Below are positions 47,789-61,250 of a DNA stretch of 64,000 bases, one piece after another (positions within the stretch are counted from its first letter, which is position 1; the number at the start of each line of letters is the position of its first letter). Below the pieces are notes generated by a model. That model had not been told where the DNA came from, did no database searches, and saw only the letters and a list, made by a program, of their open reading frames with translations. The translations under genes and the position numbers were made by a program. Source of the DNA: Quillaja saponaria (lineage: Eukaryota > Streptophyta > Magnoliopsida > Fabales > Quillajaceae); the NCBI GenBank assembly GCA_029379385.1, contig CM055612.1, positions 13,764,001 to 13,828,000 on the forward strand. Direction: 5' to 3'.

Positions 47789-50700
47789 AAAATATAGACG
47801 AAGATCGTATTTGGTTTGAGGGTAACCGTAGTTGGATGCAAAGGAGGGTTGAGAACCGTAGGGTTACAGATGAGTTTATGTATAATGTAAATAAGTTTCT
47901 TGATTTTGCATATAGTCATCCGAGAATTGTAGATGATAATAATACAATTCAATGTCATTGTCTTGTTCGTAAAAACAAAAAGTGGATGTCCCTTGATGAA
48001 ATAACTGTTCACTTGTTTAAGAAGGGTTTCTTAAGAAACTGTAAGTGGTAGACCTTACATGGGGAGGGTGAAGAGTGATTAGGGAAAACTTCAAATGACC
48101 GAGGAGTTGATATCGGAGATTCAAGCAATCGGTATGTTGACATGGTTATGAATGCTACAGGTCCAGATTTTAATTGGGATGAGGAGAGTCAACTTCTTGA
48201 GGAACCAAATTCTGATGCAAAAAGGTTTTTTGAGTTGTTGCAAAATGCTGACGAGGAGTTGTGGGAAGGTTGTAGTTGGCGGTTATCAGCAGTGACACAA
48301 CTATTGAACTATAAATCAGAGTTTAATATGAGTGAGAAATGCTATGATCGAATTGTTTCAGTTGTTATAGGTATGTTGCCTAGAGGTGAGAAGTTTCCTG
48401 CAAATTTTTACAGATGAAAAAAATTAGTCCAGAAATTAGGACTTGGATATGAGAAGATACATGCATGTCCCAACGATTGTATGCTTTACTATGGTGAAGC
48501 AGATAAGAAGTTACAAGAATGTCGTGTATGTGGGCATCCGAGATATCAACCCAAGACTCGAATAAGTAAGAAAGATGTACCATATAAGATATTGCATCAC
48601 TTTCCACTTGCAAAGAGGCTACAAAGACTATATATGTTAAAAACCATAGCTTAACATATGACATGACATGATCGGAGACGTGCCACTGGTTTAATGATTC
48701 ATCCAAGTGATGGTGAAGAATGGAAACACTTCGATGACAACTATCCATCATTCGCAGAAGATCCAAGAAATGTCAGGTTGGGTCTTCCTTATATGGGTTT
48801 TGTCTGTTTGGGCATTCATCAAGCGGTCACTCTATTTGACTAGTTTTTGTTACTCCATATAACTTGCCTCCTGATATGTGTATGAAGGAGCCGTATTTAT
48901 TCTTGACACTTGTCATTCCTAGAGCAAAATCTCCTAATCAAAATCTAGACATCTACTTGAGACCTCTTATTGATGACTTGAAAGAGTTGTGGGAAAAAAG
49001 GGTCTATACTTATGATGCTTCCAGGGGTCAGAATTTTATTATGAAAGCTGCACTTATGTGGACCATTAGCGACTTTCCCGTATATGGAACGCTATCAGGG
49101 TGGAGTACACATGGAAACTTAGCATGTCCGTATTGTATGGAAAGAACCAAATCCTTTTGTCTACCTAATAGTAGTAAACCATGCTGGTTTGAATGTCAAA
49201 TTTAGTTTTTTCCTGTTGATCATCCATTTGAGATAAATTTAAAAAGGGAATAATAGAGACGGGTTTGCCACCACCACGATTATCTGGGGAAGAAGTGTGG
49301 GATCGTCTTTCTAAACATAATCAAATCACTTTTAGCAAAGCATTTGACAAACAAACAATTTTCGGATTTGGAAAAGAACATCATTGGGCAAAAATAAGTA
49401 TATTCAGGGAATTGTCTTATTGGTCAACTAATCTTATTCGAGATAATCTTGATGTAATGCACATGGAGAAAAACGTCTTTGATAATGTCTTCAATACAGT
49501 GATGAATATGAAAGGCAAGACAAAAGACAATCCGAATGCTAGGATGGATTTGAAATTATTTTGTAAGCGTCCTGAATTGGAATTGAAAGAATGTAATGGA
49601 AAACTTATCATGCCAAAAGCTTCTTATAGCTTGTCAAAACCTCAGTTGAAAGAAATGTGTGAATGGATAAAAAACTAGAGGCTCCTAGACGGGTACACTG
49701 CAAATCTAGCTCGTTGTGTGAACATGGAGGATTGTAAGTTGTACGGAATGAAAAGCCATGATTGTCACGTGTTCATGCAAAGACTAATTCCGATCGCATT
49801 TCGCGATTACTTACCAAAAGGTGCATGGGAAGCATTTACAGAGCTTAGTAACTTTTTTAGAGATTTACGTACAACTGAATTGCGTGTGGAGCACATGGAG
49901 ATGCTTGAGAAAAATATTGTTATTACTTTGTGTAAGTTGGAGAAGATATTAGTTCCAGGTTTTTTTGATTCAATGAAGCATTTGGCTGTGCATTTACCTT
50001 ATGAAGCTAAAGTGGGTGGATCGGTGCAATATCGTTGGATGTATCCGTTTGAAAGGTAAATTTTTTTACCTTAATTTGATTTCATTTGTACTTATTTTAT
50101 TTATTTATTACATATTTTGTTTATAGGATGATGTTGAATTTAAAGAAAAAGACCTAAAATAAGGCTTGTGTATGTGAGGCCTATGTATTGCAAGAAATTT
50201 CAAATTTTTGTGCAATGTATTTCGAGCCAAGTGTTCAAACAAAGTTTAATCGAGTTCCTCGTCAAGATGATAGTGGATATGTGGATTCCAATGGACGACT
50301 CTCTGTTTTCTGCCAGTTAGGTCGTGCATTTGGATTTCATAGGAACAGATCTCTTAGTGACAGTGAGTTTAAAGCAGCAAAGATATATGTTCTATTGAAT
50401 ACAATAGAAATTGAACCATATGTAACGTAAGTTTCACAAACCTAAATAAAGTTTAGATATGCAACACTAACATTTACCAAGTAGACAAAATGACTTACTT
50501 TTTTGTTATGAAAATTAGTCAATTTCGTCAAATAATATCGATGGAGCAGCCAGATGTTTCTGATGATCAAATACAAAAGTTAGTTGAAGTTAAATTTCCA
50601 AATTGGTTTCAACAACAGGTTAGTTAATTGTATGTGTGTGTATGTGCGTGTGTGATAGTTGATCATGTGCATTTCCTGATGAATTAGTTTACCTTATGTT

Positions 50701-51504
50701 ATAGGCTGATGAACGCAAGATCTCTAATCCACGTATTGAAGAGATTACCTATGGACCAATCAAAGTTGTGAGGTGTTATAATAGATTTTTTGTTAACGAG
50801 TTTAGGTTTCACACGCTTTCTTATGGCGATGGCAAAAAATCAATGAATAGTGGAGTTTGTGTTAAAAGAAGTTGTTACGGAGTTGATGAACTTGATTTTT
50901 ATGGCATGGTAACTGATATAATAGAGTTGCAATATTTTGGAACTAACAATAGCATAGTACTCTTCCAGTGTGATTGGTATGATTCTGATAAAAGGGGTGA
51001 AAATAAATTATTTACACGGTCTCGTTGATATTAAATATAGATCTAGACTTGCCTCAAATGAACAATTTATTTTAGCTTCTCAAGCACATCACGTGTATTA
51101 TGCCCGTTACCCACATATAAGATGAAATGCTTAGTGGGCTGTTTGCAACATGAAGGCCAGGAACAATTACAATTTTAGATGGCATGAAAATCCTATTGAC
51201 AATGTGCAAGATGTTGATGACGATATATTTCAGGAGGTTAAATTGCATGTACCGACTCCAGTCAGTGTTGGCACTGATTTGGATATACCTGGAGTTCTTC
51301 TAGGTGACGGTCCAATGGAAAAAAGTGAATTTGAATGATATAACTGTGCCTAGATTTTCAGATGATGATTAACTAGATGAAGAAGAATACGCAGAAAATG
51401 ATGAATGGGAAGATGATGATGAAAATGATAATGTTGAATTAGATGTGGATAATGAAGAAGTTGGTTTTGAATATGAAAGTAACAATGATATGGAAGATGA
51501 TTAG
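47789..51504 (+). pseudogene. TNP2-type CACTA transposase gene, multi-exon, broken
   Basis: Domains in order: transposase-associated N-domain (47795-48070; GNRSWMQRR..., C-H-C cluster IQCHC, ending W-stop-TLHGEGE); transposase core of the Transposase_21 type (about 48142-49205, with CPNDCMLYYGEA, CRVCGHPRY, RLGLPYMGF, MCMKEPYLFLTLVIP, DFPVYGTLSGWSTHGNLACPYC); linker 49265-49678 with DNLDVMHMEKNVFDNV; a DUF4218-like part (49718-50059, HDCHVFMQRLIPIAFRDYLP ... YRWMYPFER); then, after a GT-AG intron, 50127-50427; and a DUF4216-like part (50762-51027, CYNRFFVNEFRFHTLS, then SGVCVKRS). An Asp/Glu-rich tail ends at 51504. In-frame stops (48051, 48415, 48652, 49203, 49676) and a frameshift near 48815 disable it. 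In an intact element the product cuts and moves the transposon. Confidence 0.9.
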
Positions 51505-51649
51505 CATATCTTGTATATGATTTGTTCTTGTATTGTAAAACTTTTTGTTCAATATATTTTAATATTTACAAACATATCTTATGTAGTTCTTTTAGCACGG
51601 TTTCTTTTTTTTTTTTAAATGTATATTCTTATTATATAAGATATAAATC

Positions 51650-53979
51650 ATGATTCGTAGTATTCATAGGTCTGGCTCTAAAGCATCACCAGGTACACAT
51701 ATTACTTCTAATCAATCTGATAGTCACACACCGTAATCGCAGCGTATAGTTGTACGTCCTGCTTCAGAATCGTCAGAGGCCCTACTTGGTAAAAAGAACT
51801 TATGTTATAAATTTTTGTAAGTTCATAATATCAATGGAGTCAGTGAATTATTACTTTTTTATATATATGTAGGTACAACTAGAACTGGAGAATCATCTAA
51901 AGTTCCATCCATTGATCCGAGAGTACCGAGAGGGTCTACGCACCTAGAACCACCTCATGTAGACCTGAGTGATCGTCAGTTGATTAAAGCTATTAGTGAT
52001 GAATACATATGTTTTACTTAAACATAATATTAAATATATTTCTTATTAGTAGCTAGTGTCAATATCCTAAAATGGTATTAATTTGGTCATGTTTACAGTG
52101 AATTTGATGATGATAGAACTGTTAGGACCATCTCAACTATCATTCATGCTCATATGCTAGGACAGTATCCAACTTGGTCTAAATTCCCAGAGTGGGCTAA
52201 AGAATTATGTTTTCGACAGTTTCTTGTAAATGGTTATATATAATAAAGTAATTAAATAATGGCTATATCTATTTTCCTTAATATGTCATAATAATTAAAT
52301 GTTTTTGTTAAATTGCAAGCCCACTATAGGTTTGAGACAGAGAATGAGGGGGTAGAATCTAAATTTGTGTTTAATATTATAGTTGCACGACAACTAAAAG
52401 ACCTTTTGAGTGAAGCACGAACCACAACTTTAAAAAAAATGTAAAACTAATGACTTCTTAAAATGCGAGGAATGAAAGCCTATTTGGATGAAAGCAGAAA
52501 ATTGGAGAGGACTCCTTCAAATTTGGGCCTCTGATGAGTGGCAAAAACTTTCTGCAACAGGGTCACAAAACCGGTCATCTGGAGTAGATGACTCATTGGT
52601 TAGACATGCTGGAGGATCCATCTCAGTACTACAACATAAAGAAAAAATGGTAATTTTTTTTTACAAAATATTATTATTTTCAAAGTTGATATTCAATGTT
52701 AACATTTTAGAATTTTAATGATTTTGTAGAGAAAGGAATTTGGATCGGAACCGAGCACACTACAAGTTAACTACCACAGTCATAAGAAAACTAAAACTGA
52801 AGAATTTATGAATGAGAAGTCAAAAACCACTTCAGTTTGTTTTTTATTGACTGAGCTTCAATATCTAATATATATATATATATATACGTGTGTGTGTATA
52901 TGTTTAACAAATTTTTCTATTTGGATTTGTAGGAAACCTACACGTGCCTAATGATTGAAAAATACAAGGAAAATCCTACTGGTCATCCTGAGTTTGATGA
53001 AGAACTTTGGTTAAAGGCAACTGGGGGAGTGAAAAAAGGTGGAAAAATATACGGATGTGGGAAGGCTGGATTAGCGGAAGTTCTATTTGGAGACCGAGCC
53101 AGTACTTCCAGTAGATTAACTTTCTCTACAGCCACCTCACGGCCTGAATATGAGATGGCTCATGAGATTGATTCCCTGAAAAATGAGTTAAGCACAACAA
53201 AGAGCGAGTTAACTCAAAAAGTAGATGAAATGAAAAATCTTGTGAACTTGTTGGTAGCAAAGCTGGGTGTAGATACTAGCATTCGTATGCCGTCATCTTC
53301 AGTAAGTTTCATATTTCTTTCAACTTTTGTGAAATGCTGCATTGTCACATGCTTTGTATCATTTATTATTCTTTTTCTTCCTGTCATATTGAAACTGTCC
53401 ATGTGTTGCCATAAGAGAGATGTAGATATAACTTTATCATTATGTGATAGAATTAGGTATTTATAATGGTATATATGTAGATAATGGTTTATTTTCCGTT
53501 ATTAGGGATCTAAAGTACCCAATTAGACTCAATATACATGGCTTGTTATGCAATAATGTATTCAGGAGCCTGCAACTTTATGTAATGTGGAAATTTGGCT
53601 TATAGGTTCTGACAAGTTAGTGTACAGGCAGTAGCTAGATGTTGAAAAGTTGAAGGAGATGATTATTAAGAACGTTTCCTTTCTGCTACTCTTAGATGGT
53701 TTTAATATTTGAAAATGTTATGATACATGTAATTCTTGTCATTTAATAGAACTTGGTAAATTGCTAGAGGATGTACCATTGCCATTTACAATTATGCTTA
53801 TGTTTTTTGGGTTTACACTGACTTAATTTTATACTTATCATCCTTATTACATATATTAATTAGTTATTTTACTTTAACAGGGCAATGTGGGGGTTTCCTC
53901 TAGCAGTAGACATGGTGGTGAAGTTGATTTGGGACAATATTACGCAGTGAACAATCAAGACTATGATGAAGATTTTTAG
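51650..53979 (+). pseudogene. Ptta/En-Spm second CACTA gene, multi-exon, broken
   Basis: The first piece begins MIRSIHRSGSKASPGTHITS at 51650 and meets a stop near 51735. Further exon-like pieces: 51873-52019; 52100-52240 (DDDRTVRTISTIIHAHMLGQ, then YPTWSKFPEWAKELC); 52320-52440; 52480-52650 (WASDEWQKLSATGSQNRSSG); 52730-52850; 52935-53300 (the longest, with YKENPTGHPEFDEELW and YGCGKAGLAEVLFG); and 53881-53979, ending NNQDYDEDF. The plant transposase (Ptta/En/Spm) domain spans the middle pieces, and a coiled coil (EIDSLKNELSTTKSELTQKV) follows. Intron edges are mostly GT-AG. The domain order agrees with the second gene of plant CACTA elements. Stops after the first piece and near 52020 and 52255 break it. 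Confidence 0.82.
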
Positions 53980-54189
53980 CTAGTAGTTTTTACTATTTGA
54001 TATATTATATGATATTTTGTTTAATCATGTTACATTGTGTTTATGAATTATCCTATTTATAATTATATGATAATTTTATTTTGATACATCAGTATATTTA
54101 ATTTCAGTATTCATTTAGAAACTGTTTAATGTAAAGCAGGTTTTTAAGAAAATTATAATGAAAAAGAAACAAAAGAGATACCAGGATTT

Positions 54190-54372
54190 TTACCGACCAA
54201 CCCAACTGGTTGGTCGGTAATCACCGACCAATTTCTTTTAATTCTCCAAAATTCTTCACCCACAAACAATACCGACCAACTGTCTAGTTGGTCGATAATA
54301 GCAACCTTGAATTTGCCTACCACCGGTTACCGACCGACTTTGGGGTCTTTAATGAGCAGTTTTCTTGTAGTG
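54190..54372. repeat. CACTA right subterminal repeats and terminus
   Basis: TTACCGACCAACCC, TTGGTCGGTAATCACCGACC, TACCGACCAACTG, GTTGGTCGATAAT and TACCGACCGACTT, followed by the terminal GTTTTCTTGTAGTG ending at 54372. Confidence 0.92.
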
Positions 54373-56673
54373 GGTTGATTCTTTCTCCATTTTTCCACCG
54401 CCATTACTCTCTTCTAAATTTCTATTTCCTTTGTTTTCTTTCTGGCTCTCTCACACATTTTTCTTGTATCTTGTTGAGCAAAGGATTTCCAAGTTTTGCT
54501 TTGCTTGTTTTCCCTCAAGGTTGCAGCTCCAAACTTTATTTTTCCACCATTTAACCTCCACTTTCAGTTAAGAATTTTCTGCATATTGGCTGGTATGCTT
54601 GTTCCCTGTGTTGACCGTGTGAGTCCCTCCTTAAAGCCATAAGCTCCAACTTCTTTCTTAGTTGTGCTTACCTTCTTTCTTGTAGCATGTTATCAGATGG
54701 GGTGTGGGCTGAATGGGTGTGAGAGCAGCAACGTTGACCAACTAGCCATGCCCTATTTTACCTCTTGCAGAAGCTGCCTTCCATCCTTCTCTCATAGCAG
54801 TACTTCCAACGCCTTGTAAGCTGCTGGATTAGGAGTTGCTTTTAAGGCATTCAGCTGTGAGGTGTTGGCTGTATTTTCCCCTGTGTGACTGTGCATCAAG
54901 AGAAAGGGAAGGGAGCCAAGGTTAAGCTCATGGCAGCTAAAGTGTTTGATAGAGTATGGGTTAATTATGAGGTTTAAGTGTTTTGTTAATTTTATTGCTT
55001 TAAATTGGTAAAAATTGTTTTGGCTGTTGTCATGGATAAAGGATTATGCAAAAATAGAATTATGAATTAAGTACTAAGAATATGAAAAGTGGAGTTGAAG
55101 GATTGATTAGAAAAGTAAATATTATAATATAATTGTTTTCATGTTGGAAATGGATAACTCAAGTTTATAAGTATATAAATATATATACACTTAAGTAATA
55201 AAATAAGTTGTTTGATAAAAGGCTTGAAAGAAACTAGTTGTAATGTAAGGATTAAAACTTAGTATATTCAAATCTTTATGGTTAGGGATTAATTGAATTT
55301 GAATACAAAGTCTTTGAACAAAGAATAAAGAATTATTGGTAAATGTTGTGAGTTAAGAATTTTATGAAAATGGGTAAAAGGTATGAACAAAGGGTGATTA
55401 GTTGTAGGTAAAGTGATGGAAAATGAGAGTTAACAGATTTTTGAAGGGATGCAGGGCAGATTTCGTGGATAGGAGAGAAATCGGGTACTTTCGGGGCTAG
55501 ATTAAATTATGAGTTCCAAAGATAAAATATAGTTTAGGGTCTTGAGATAATACCTGCTAAATTTCATAATCTGGTTCCAAGTATATTGTTAGTTAGAGCT
55601 ATTAGTCTGTAGCTAAATCTATACAAGATTTTTAGTGAGTTTCAATCAGTCCAAAGAACTTTGTCAAAGGTTGTGAGTTGAATTAGCCTAGGATCTTAGA
55701 TAAAAGTTGTTCCTAACATACTAAAGATAAATCTACATTGGTTCAGGTCTTAATTATATGTTGTGTGTATTTTGGAGCTATTAGAAATCAGGGATATGAT
55801 TTTTGGGTCCTAACTATACCTGTTTTGGAAAAACTGATGTTGGGCAGTCTTAAATGTTGAATTAGGAGTGGAGTGCTGAAGATGAAATGTTCCTAACAAC
55901 TTGATAAGTTATACTAGAAAGTTTCATAATTTATTTCTCAAGTATGAGAATTCTATAGGCATTAGAATCATGATCAGGTAACCAGAATTGTACTAGTGTT
56001 CTGTTTTATTTATGTGAAGAATCGAGTGACTGCAAGGCTGATTTTAGGAAAGGTTTCTAAACAAGAGAGATAGCTAACTTCCTAAAGATAATATTTTGAC
56101 TTGGTTTTATTAAATTTAATTAAGTATGTAAGTGAAAATAAACGTATATCCAAAAAGGTGGTGAAAATGCCTAAAATAAATAAATTTTAAATAATTAACT
56201 GTATTAATATACACATCCAAATAATACATATGGTACCAATCTAAAAAGATATACATGTCTATTAGTAAATCCAATAAATATAATTAGATTTCTCTTTCCT
56301 AGAGAAAATTCTGTTCAATTAACTAAGGTAAGGTAAAACTTGCCAAAATTCGACGTTTAGAAGAATTTGATGCAACTTCAAAGAATAAAATGTATTGATA
56401 TATAATTCTCAAAATTTCAAATAATATACCCTTATAAAGCTACATGTGTCTAGTATTTAATAAATTTTACGAAACTAGATTTGGAATTTCCTAAAAGAAG
56501 ATATGACTATTAGAGTGAACACTAGTTTAAACCCCAAGTTTGGACAATTTCAACATCTCTAACTCACTAGTATTTTCTATCTTTTATAATTGTTTCCTTC
56601 TACCCTATGCATTTTCAAAACATCTAAAATGTCTCTTCATTATCAACCTTATTATATAAAATATAATTCATAA

Positions 56674-56895
56674 TGTTAAATAAAATAGAATAAGGAAAGG
56701 ATTGTGGCCTTGATTGATATCCCAAAGCCTACACCCATAAACTTTATTTATAGTAAATAATAAAACATAGACTTCCATATTTAAATAATGTGAGACTACA
56801 CAATACAATAATATTATATTCCTAATACTCCTCCTCAAGATGGAACATATAATGCTTAATCTTGTACAAATAAAACCTAATTACCAATCTTAACA
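56674..56895 (-). repeat. TRIM-like 3' terminal repeat
   Basis: 222 bp, matching 57407-57628 with few differences (for example catcc/ctcctcctcaag versus ctctctcttaag). Confidence 0.75.
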
Positions 56896-57406
56896 CTCCC
56901 CTTTACTTACAACAATCTAAGTGAAGTTTCAATTTGTTTGATGAACATACTAGTACCCATGAATAGTACTCATGTTGGTTGGAAAGAGACACAACCCAAT
57001 TTTCCAGAAAAATAAAAAGAGCATCGTTGGAAAAAAGTACAATGGGATTTTCCAGAAATATAAAAGGAGCAAAGCTGGAATGAGACACAACGGGAAGTTC
57101 ATGAAGGTACTATTGAACTGTCAAACTATTTGAGCCGTCAAACCCTAAATAGGCTTGAAAAGAATAGAGGAGTGAGCCGTCTTTTATATGAAAGAGATAA
57201 TTAGGAATATAAAAGAAATAATGAGGCTTGAATGGAAGAAATAACTAGGCTTAATGATAGATGGTTGCAAAGCCCTTTTTTTTCTTCTTTTTTTCTTCAT
57301 GTGGCGGCTAGATAAAAGAAATAGAAGATTAGGATTTTTTTTTTTTTTTTTTTTTTTGGAAATAGGGCCAAGATCGGGGTTGGGTTTCAAACCCACTCTG
57401 ATACCA

Positions 57407-57628
57407 TGTTGAATAAAATAGAATAAGGAAAGGATTGTGGCCTTGATTGATATCTCAAAGCCTACACCCATAAACTTTATTTATAGTAAATAATAAAATA
57501 TAGACTTCCACATTTAAACAATGTGAGACTACACAATACAATAATATTATATTCCTAATACTCTCTCTTAAGATGGAACATATAATGCTCAATCTTGTAC
57601 AAATAAAACCTAATTACCAATCTCAACA
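57407..57628 (-). repeat. TRIM-like 5' terminal repeat
   Basis: 222 bp, directly next to the primer site. It is followed by ctcccctttact, the same 12 bases that follow the other repeat, which suggests a further internal unit once lay to the right. Confidence 0.75.
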
Positions 57629-58692
57629 CTCCCCTTTACTCATACTACTTGACATATAATGACTTAATAGAAAACTTTCATAAAGAAACCTATATAAGTT
57701 AATATATAAACTTAGTAATTAAAAGGTTATAACAATAACATTTATGAATTAAGTATTATTTGGAACTATGAATTTCAATTTCGAATCTTTCTATGGGCTT
57801 CGTGACACATGTGAGCGCAAGAAAAAGTGACGATCAAGATTTGTAAACTAGTGAGTGGTTAATTGTTACCTTTTGGTGGCTAGATTATTATGTGTATTTA
57901 TGTGTGTATTTGAATAGATGTGTTATATATATATAAATGTACAGTGTTGCATTGCATTAATTAAATTGTGTTTGATATTTGAAATTGTTCATGATTGATA
58001 AGGGCCAATGAAATGAAACGTTTTCCGAAATTGAAATCCAAGTGCACCTAGAATGTTTTAAGATTTTCTGATTCTGATAAGTGTTTTAAAATAATTGAAT
58101 GCTCAACCTTGATGGGTGAATTTAAAAAAAGAATTCAATGGCTCTGATTTCACTAATTCTGTTTCTAATTCTGTTTAGTATGTGGGTGCAGAATTGCCTG
58201 GTGGGAGGTAGTGTGCACGGCTAAGTTACTTTGTTGGCCCTTTGTTTGAATTTGAATAATTTATATGATTTGGGTTGATTTCTGCGATTGGATTATACGG
58301 AGTGTTACTTGAACTATGTTTGTCATGCTTTATAATTCTATAATTGGATATGTGTAATTTTATTAGTTATTTGAAATATATGATATATTGATATTAGTTA
58401 AATTAAATATACTATATATGTATTGAGTGTTGCTAGTGTCTTTTAGGTACGCTTTTCCACTCACAGTGTCTGTATAACTCATCCCTCTCTTTGTTAATTT
58501 TTTTTTAGTAATAGGATCTCAATGGACAACAATTATTGATACTGGACTTGTAGAGTATTAGGCGACAAGGTAACTCTTCAGAATCTTAATCTTTAAGTCA
58601 AAGGGTGAACATTTGTAGTCACACTAAAGCTGTGGAGAGTTTAGTTTTATGTAGTGTAATAGTTTAGTTATTTGTTATTGTGATGGGAATCG

Positions 58693-61250
58693 TGTCACAC
58701 CCTCAAATGAGAGTATGACTGGCCGGAGGAAAGGATGTCCATACCCCCGTAACCCTGAACATGTAAGCAATTTGCATCACAATTTAAAAATATATTATAG
58801 TCGATACTATCAAAATATTATAGAGTTAAAATAAAATCCGGTGCCGACAATTAAACACAAAACGATTTATGAAAATTTTGGCAGAGTTCCTCATAAGGTG
58901 GGACATACCCATAATATAAACAAACAACCTGGATTCTAATCCATAGTAATTTGTAATATCAGAATGCACAAAGGAGCTCCGCTCCTAACATAATATAACA
59001 ACACCATCATAATCACAATATATACTACAACTATACATGTCATTCTAAGTGACTATAAGTACTGTCCTTTCTGCTCCAAGTGTGCGATTTTCGAGATATA
59101 TCATTCTGCTATAGAGTCGGCAGGTAACCCTATATAGCGATCAACCACGATTTCCTGAACACTAAAAAGAATAACTACGAAGAAAATGGTGAGTCACTAA
59201 GACTCAGTGATTAAATCATGTACCTTACAGGTACTAGCATCACACAGCACAAATATCATAATTTACAACTCATATTCAAATTTATTGATGCATGTACGTG
59301 ATTATCATGATTATTCAATTGTAGTTCACTTAGTTCACTATTTCAAACAACAATCAAATTATATAAGTCAATCAATAATTAAACAACCAACTAAACAAGC
59401 AAAAAGGGCCAACGAGTAACTCAGCCCTGCACAACAATATCTTCCCCTACCCGACATTTACGTGTCCACACAACAAATTATTCTCCGTACACAAATCCAT
59501 CTCACTAGGGCTGAGTACCCACATGGTTCTCAACACAATTGTTAGAATCAAGATAACTCATATAAACTTGTAAGTTCAAATAATCTAGGTGCACCTAGAC
59601 TTTTAATTTCAAAGATGAAAAATCATTTTTCAGAAAAATTTTCAGGTGTTAGCCCTTATCAATCACAATCAATGTCAATCACATATAATCCAGTTAAATT
59701 ATTGAAATCACTCATTAAATTCAAGCATGCACATAATGGCACATAATAAATCTGATAATCATAAAGCACGTAATTCACTCACTAGTTCACAAATGAGACT
59801 CGTCAATTCGTCTGATTTGTGACGATGTCGAAATATGCTCGACACATTCTGGAGCTGAAAAATCATAAATCAATAAATTATTAACAAGCACTTCTAAATT
59901 AATTTGATGATTTCTTAATCGTACATAGTTATGTCTAATATATTTATTAAAACAATATTAATTAATCTGATATATTCACTAATTTAACTTTCATAATTTA
60001 ACATTACTATATATATATATACATATTAAAATGATTCTACATATATATATATGAAATTTCAAATTTAATCAGTTATATTATCGATTAAGTAAAAAATAAG
60101 AATTGACCGCATAATTGTATATATGTAAATGTCGATATTACTTGTTTAACATTAGTTTCCTTTTATTTATAGTCAGTTCATAATTCAATTAACAATTTCC
60201 ATTTACTCCGTTCAACCATGGCCACATCTTTTCTTGACTAATCATTTACTTATTTTATTTTACTCATTTATCCTTAGTGCAAGCATCATCTTACAAGCCT
60301 TTACTCCCTCCACCTTCACTGCACGCCACCAACTTGATCATGGTCGTCCCGTACCAACGTTACATAGCTAGATGCCTAATGCCTTGGACCATCTTCATCA
60401 GGGCCGAGTCCCTCCTTGCACTTGTGGAAAATTTTGCTGCCATGGCCGAGACACCATCTTCACCTCGGCTAGCAGATCAAGAACACTAAGCCATTAAAAA
60501 CAGCCACTTCTCATCGCCACCCCCATGCCCCCTATACTAAATCCATAACCACCATAACACCCCCATACCTTTTAAACTTCATACTAACTTGAGATTAGTG
60601 CAGCTGAGCGTTTAAAACCCCCAAACTCAGATGTAATTCCTTTACTGGCAACCAACAAATTTATACCCAAATAAACTATATCACCTACTTAACTCTCAAA
60701 TAGAATACAAGAACTAAGCTACTAGCATGAAATAGCAAAGTACTGTCTAACTACCTTCAAAGTTTTCAATCGGCCAAGCACTAGTTGAGCCTTCACGTGA
60801 TCAATGGCAAGAGAAGGAAAAATTTCCTATGGAAAAGCTTAATTCGGTCAGGGAAGAAGGAGGAAGAAAAAGAAAACAAATTAATTAAATAATGAAGTCT
60901 TTCGCCCTTTTTGTTTTTAACATGTGGTGGAAAAGAAAAAAAATATAGTCATATATATTATATATATATATTAAATCAAGGTCTCACACAATCCTTTATT
61001 ATATATATATATATATATCAATTTTAAAGTTTCCCTAAGTACCTTCCTTATAGAATAAAATTTAATATCAAATCACCCATAAGGTTATAATTATTGGTTT
61101 TATAAATATACTCATTAATTAGGTTTTATCCAAATTAACTTCACATTTAACTTTCTTATTTAGTGTAACTAATTTAACCAATAAATATATATATTTATAT
61201 CAATTATGTACGAGTATTCTAACACCTATCTTGGGTTATTGATTATAACA
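58693..61250 (-). repeat. 3' LTR of the minus-strand gypsy element
   Basis: 2558 bp. Shares with the other copy the LTR start TGTTATAA..., a GTACATAATTG word, a gtcagttcc/gggctgagttactcg...ggccctttt segment (59400-59420 region, minus) and the end ...GAGGGTGTGACA. Confidence 0.9.

Larger units (their letters stand above)
45785..54372 (+). mobile_element. Complete CACTA (En/Spm) DNA transposon
   Basis: 8588 bp. The left end reads CACTACAAGAAACTTGGTCA. The right end, reversed, reads CACTACAAGAAAACTGCTCA. GGT flanks both sides (45782-45784 and 54373-54375), the 3-bp target duplication of CACTA elements. Subterminal repeats of TTACCGACCAAC and its complement TTGGTCGGTAA lie at both ends. Inside are a five-copy minisatellite, a TNP2-type transposase gene and a Ptta-type second gene, both on the plus strand and both broken. 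The ends could still be moved by a transposase supplied from elsewhere (inference). Confidence 0.95.
56674..57628 (-). mobile_element. TRIM-like miniature LTR element
   Basis: Two 222-bp direct repeats (56674-56895 and 57407-57628), nearly identical, with TG...CA ends on both strands (TGTTAAATAAAATAG ... CTTAACA). They flank 511 bp without coding sequence. On the minus strand, next to the repeat at 57407, lies TGGTATCAGAGTG (57394-57406), an initiator tRNA-Met primer site. Next to the other repeat is a purine tract (56896-56908, minus AAGTAAAGGGGAG). The total of 955 bp fits a terminal-repeat retrotransposon in miniature. No flanking target duplication was found: the left neighbour is CATAA and the right is CTCCC. 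Confidence 0.72.
54376..58692 (+). repeat. Old, diverged gypsy-type LTR sequence, interrupted
   Basis: The best match is 57970-58270, which parallels 4110-4360 of the gypsy LTR: gattgataagggccaat, cccaggtgcacctcgg versus ccaagtgcacctagaa, gagtgctcagccctggtggg versus gaatgctcaaccttgatggg, and ggctaagttact...ttggccctttgtttg. The following 58500-58690 also parallels the LTR end region (ggcgacaaggtaactct..., agtcacactaaag). The rest (54376-56673) is AT-rich with no gene and no clear alignment. It is interrupted by the TRIM-like element and cut at 58692 by the minus-strand gypsy copy. Confidence 0.45.

Noticed and set aside
53214..53402. Minus-strand open frame in the CACTA second gene
   Set aside because: Shadow of the plus-strand coiled-coil exon.
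60277..60489. 70-residue open frame (MQASSYKPLLPPPSLHATN...)
   Set aside because: Lies inside the minus-strand gypsy LTR and is read on the opposite strand to the element; no domain recognised.
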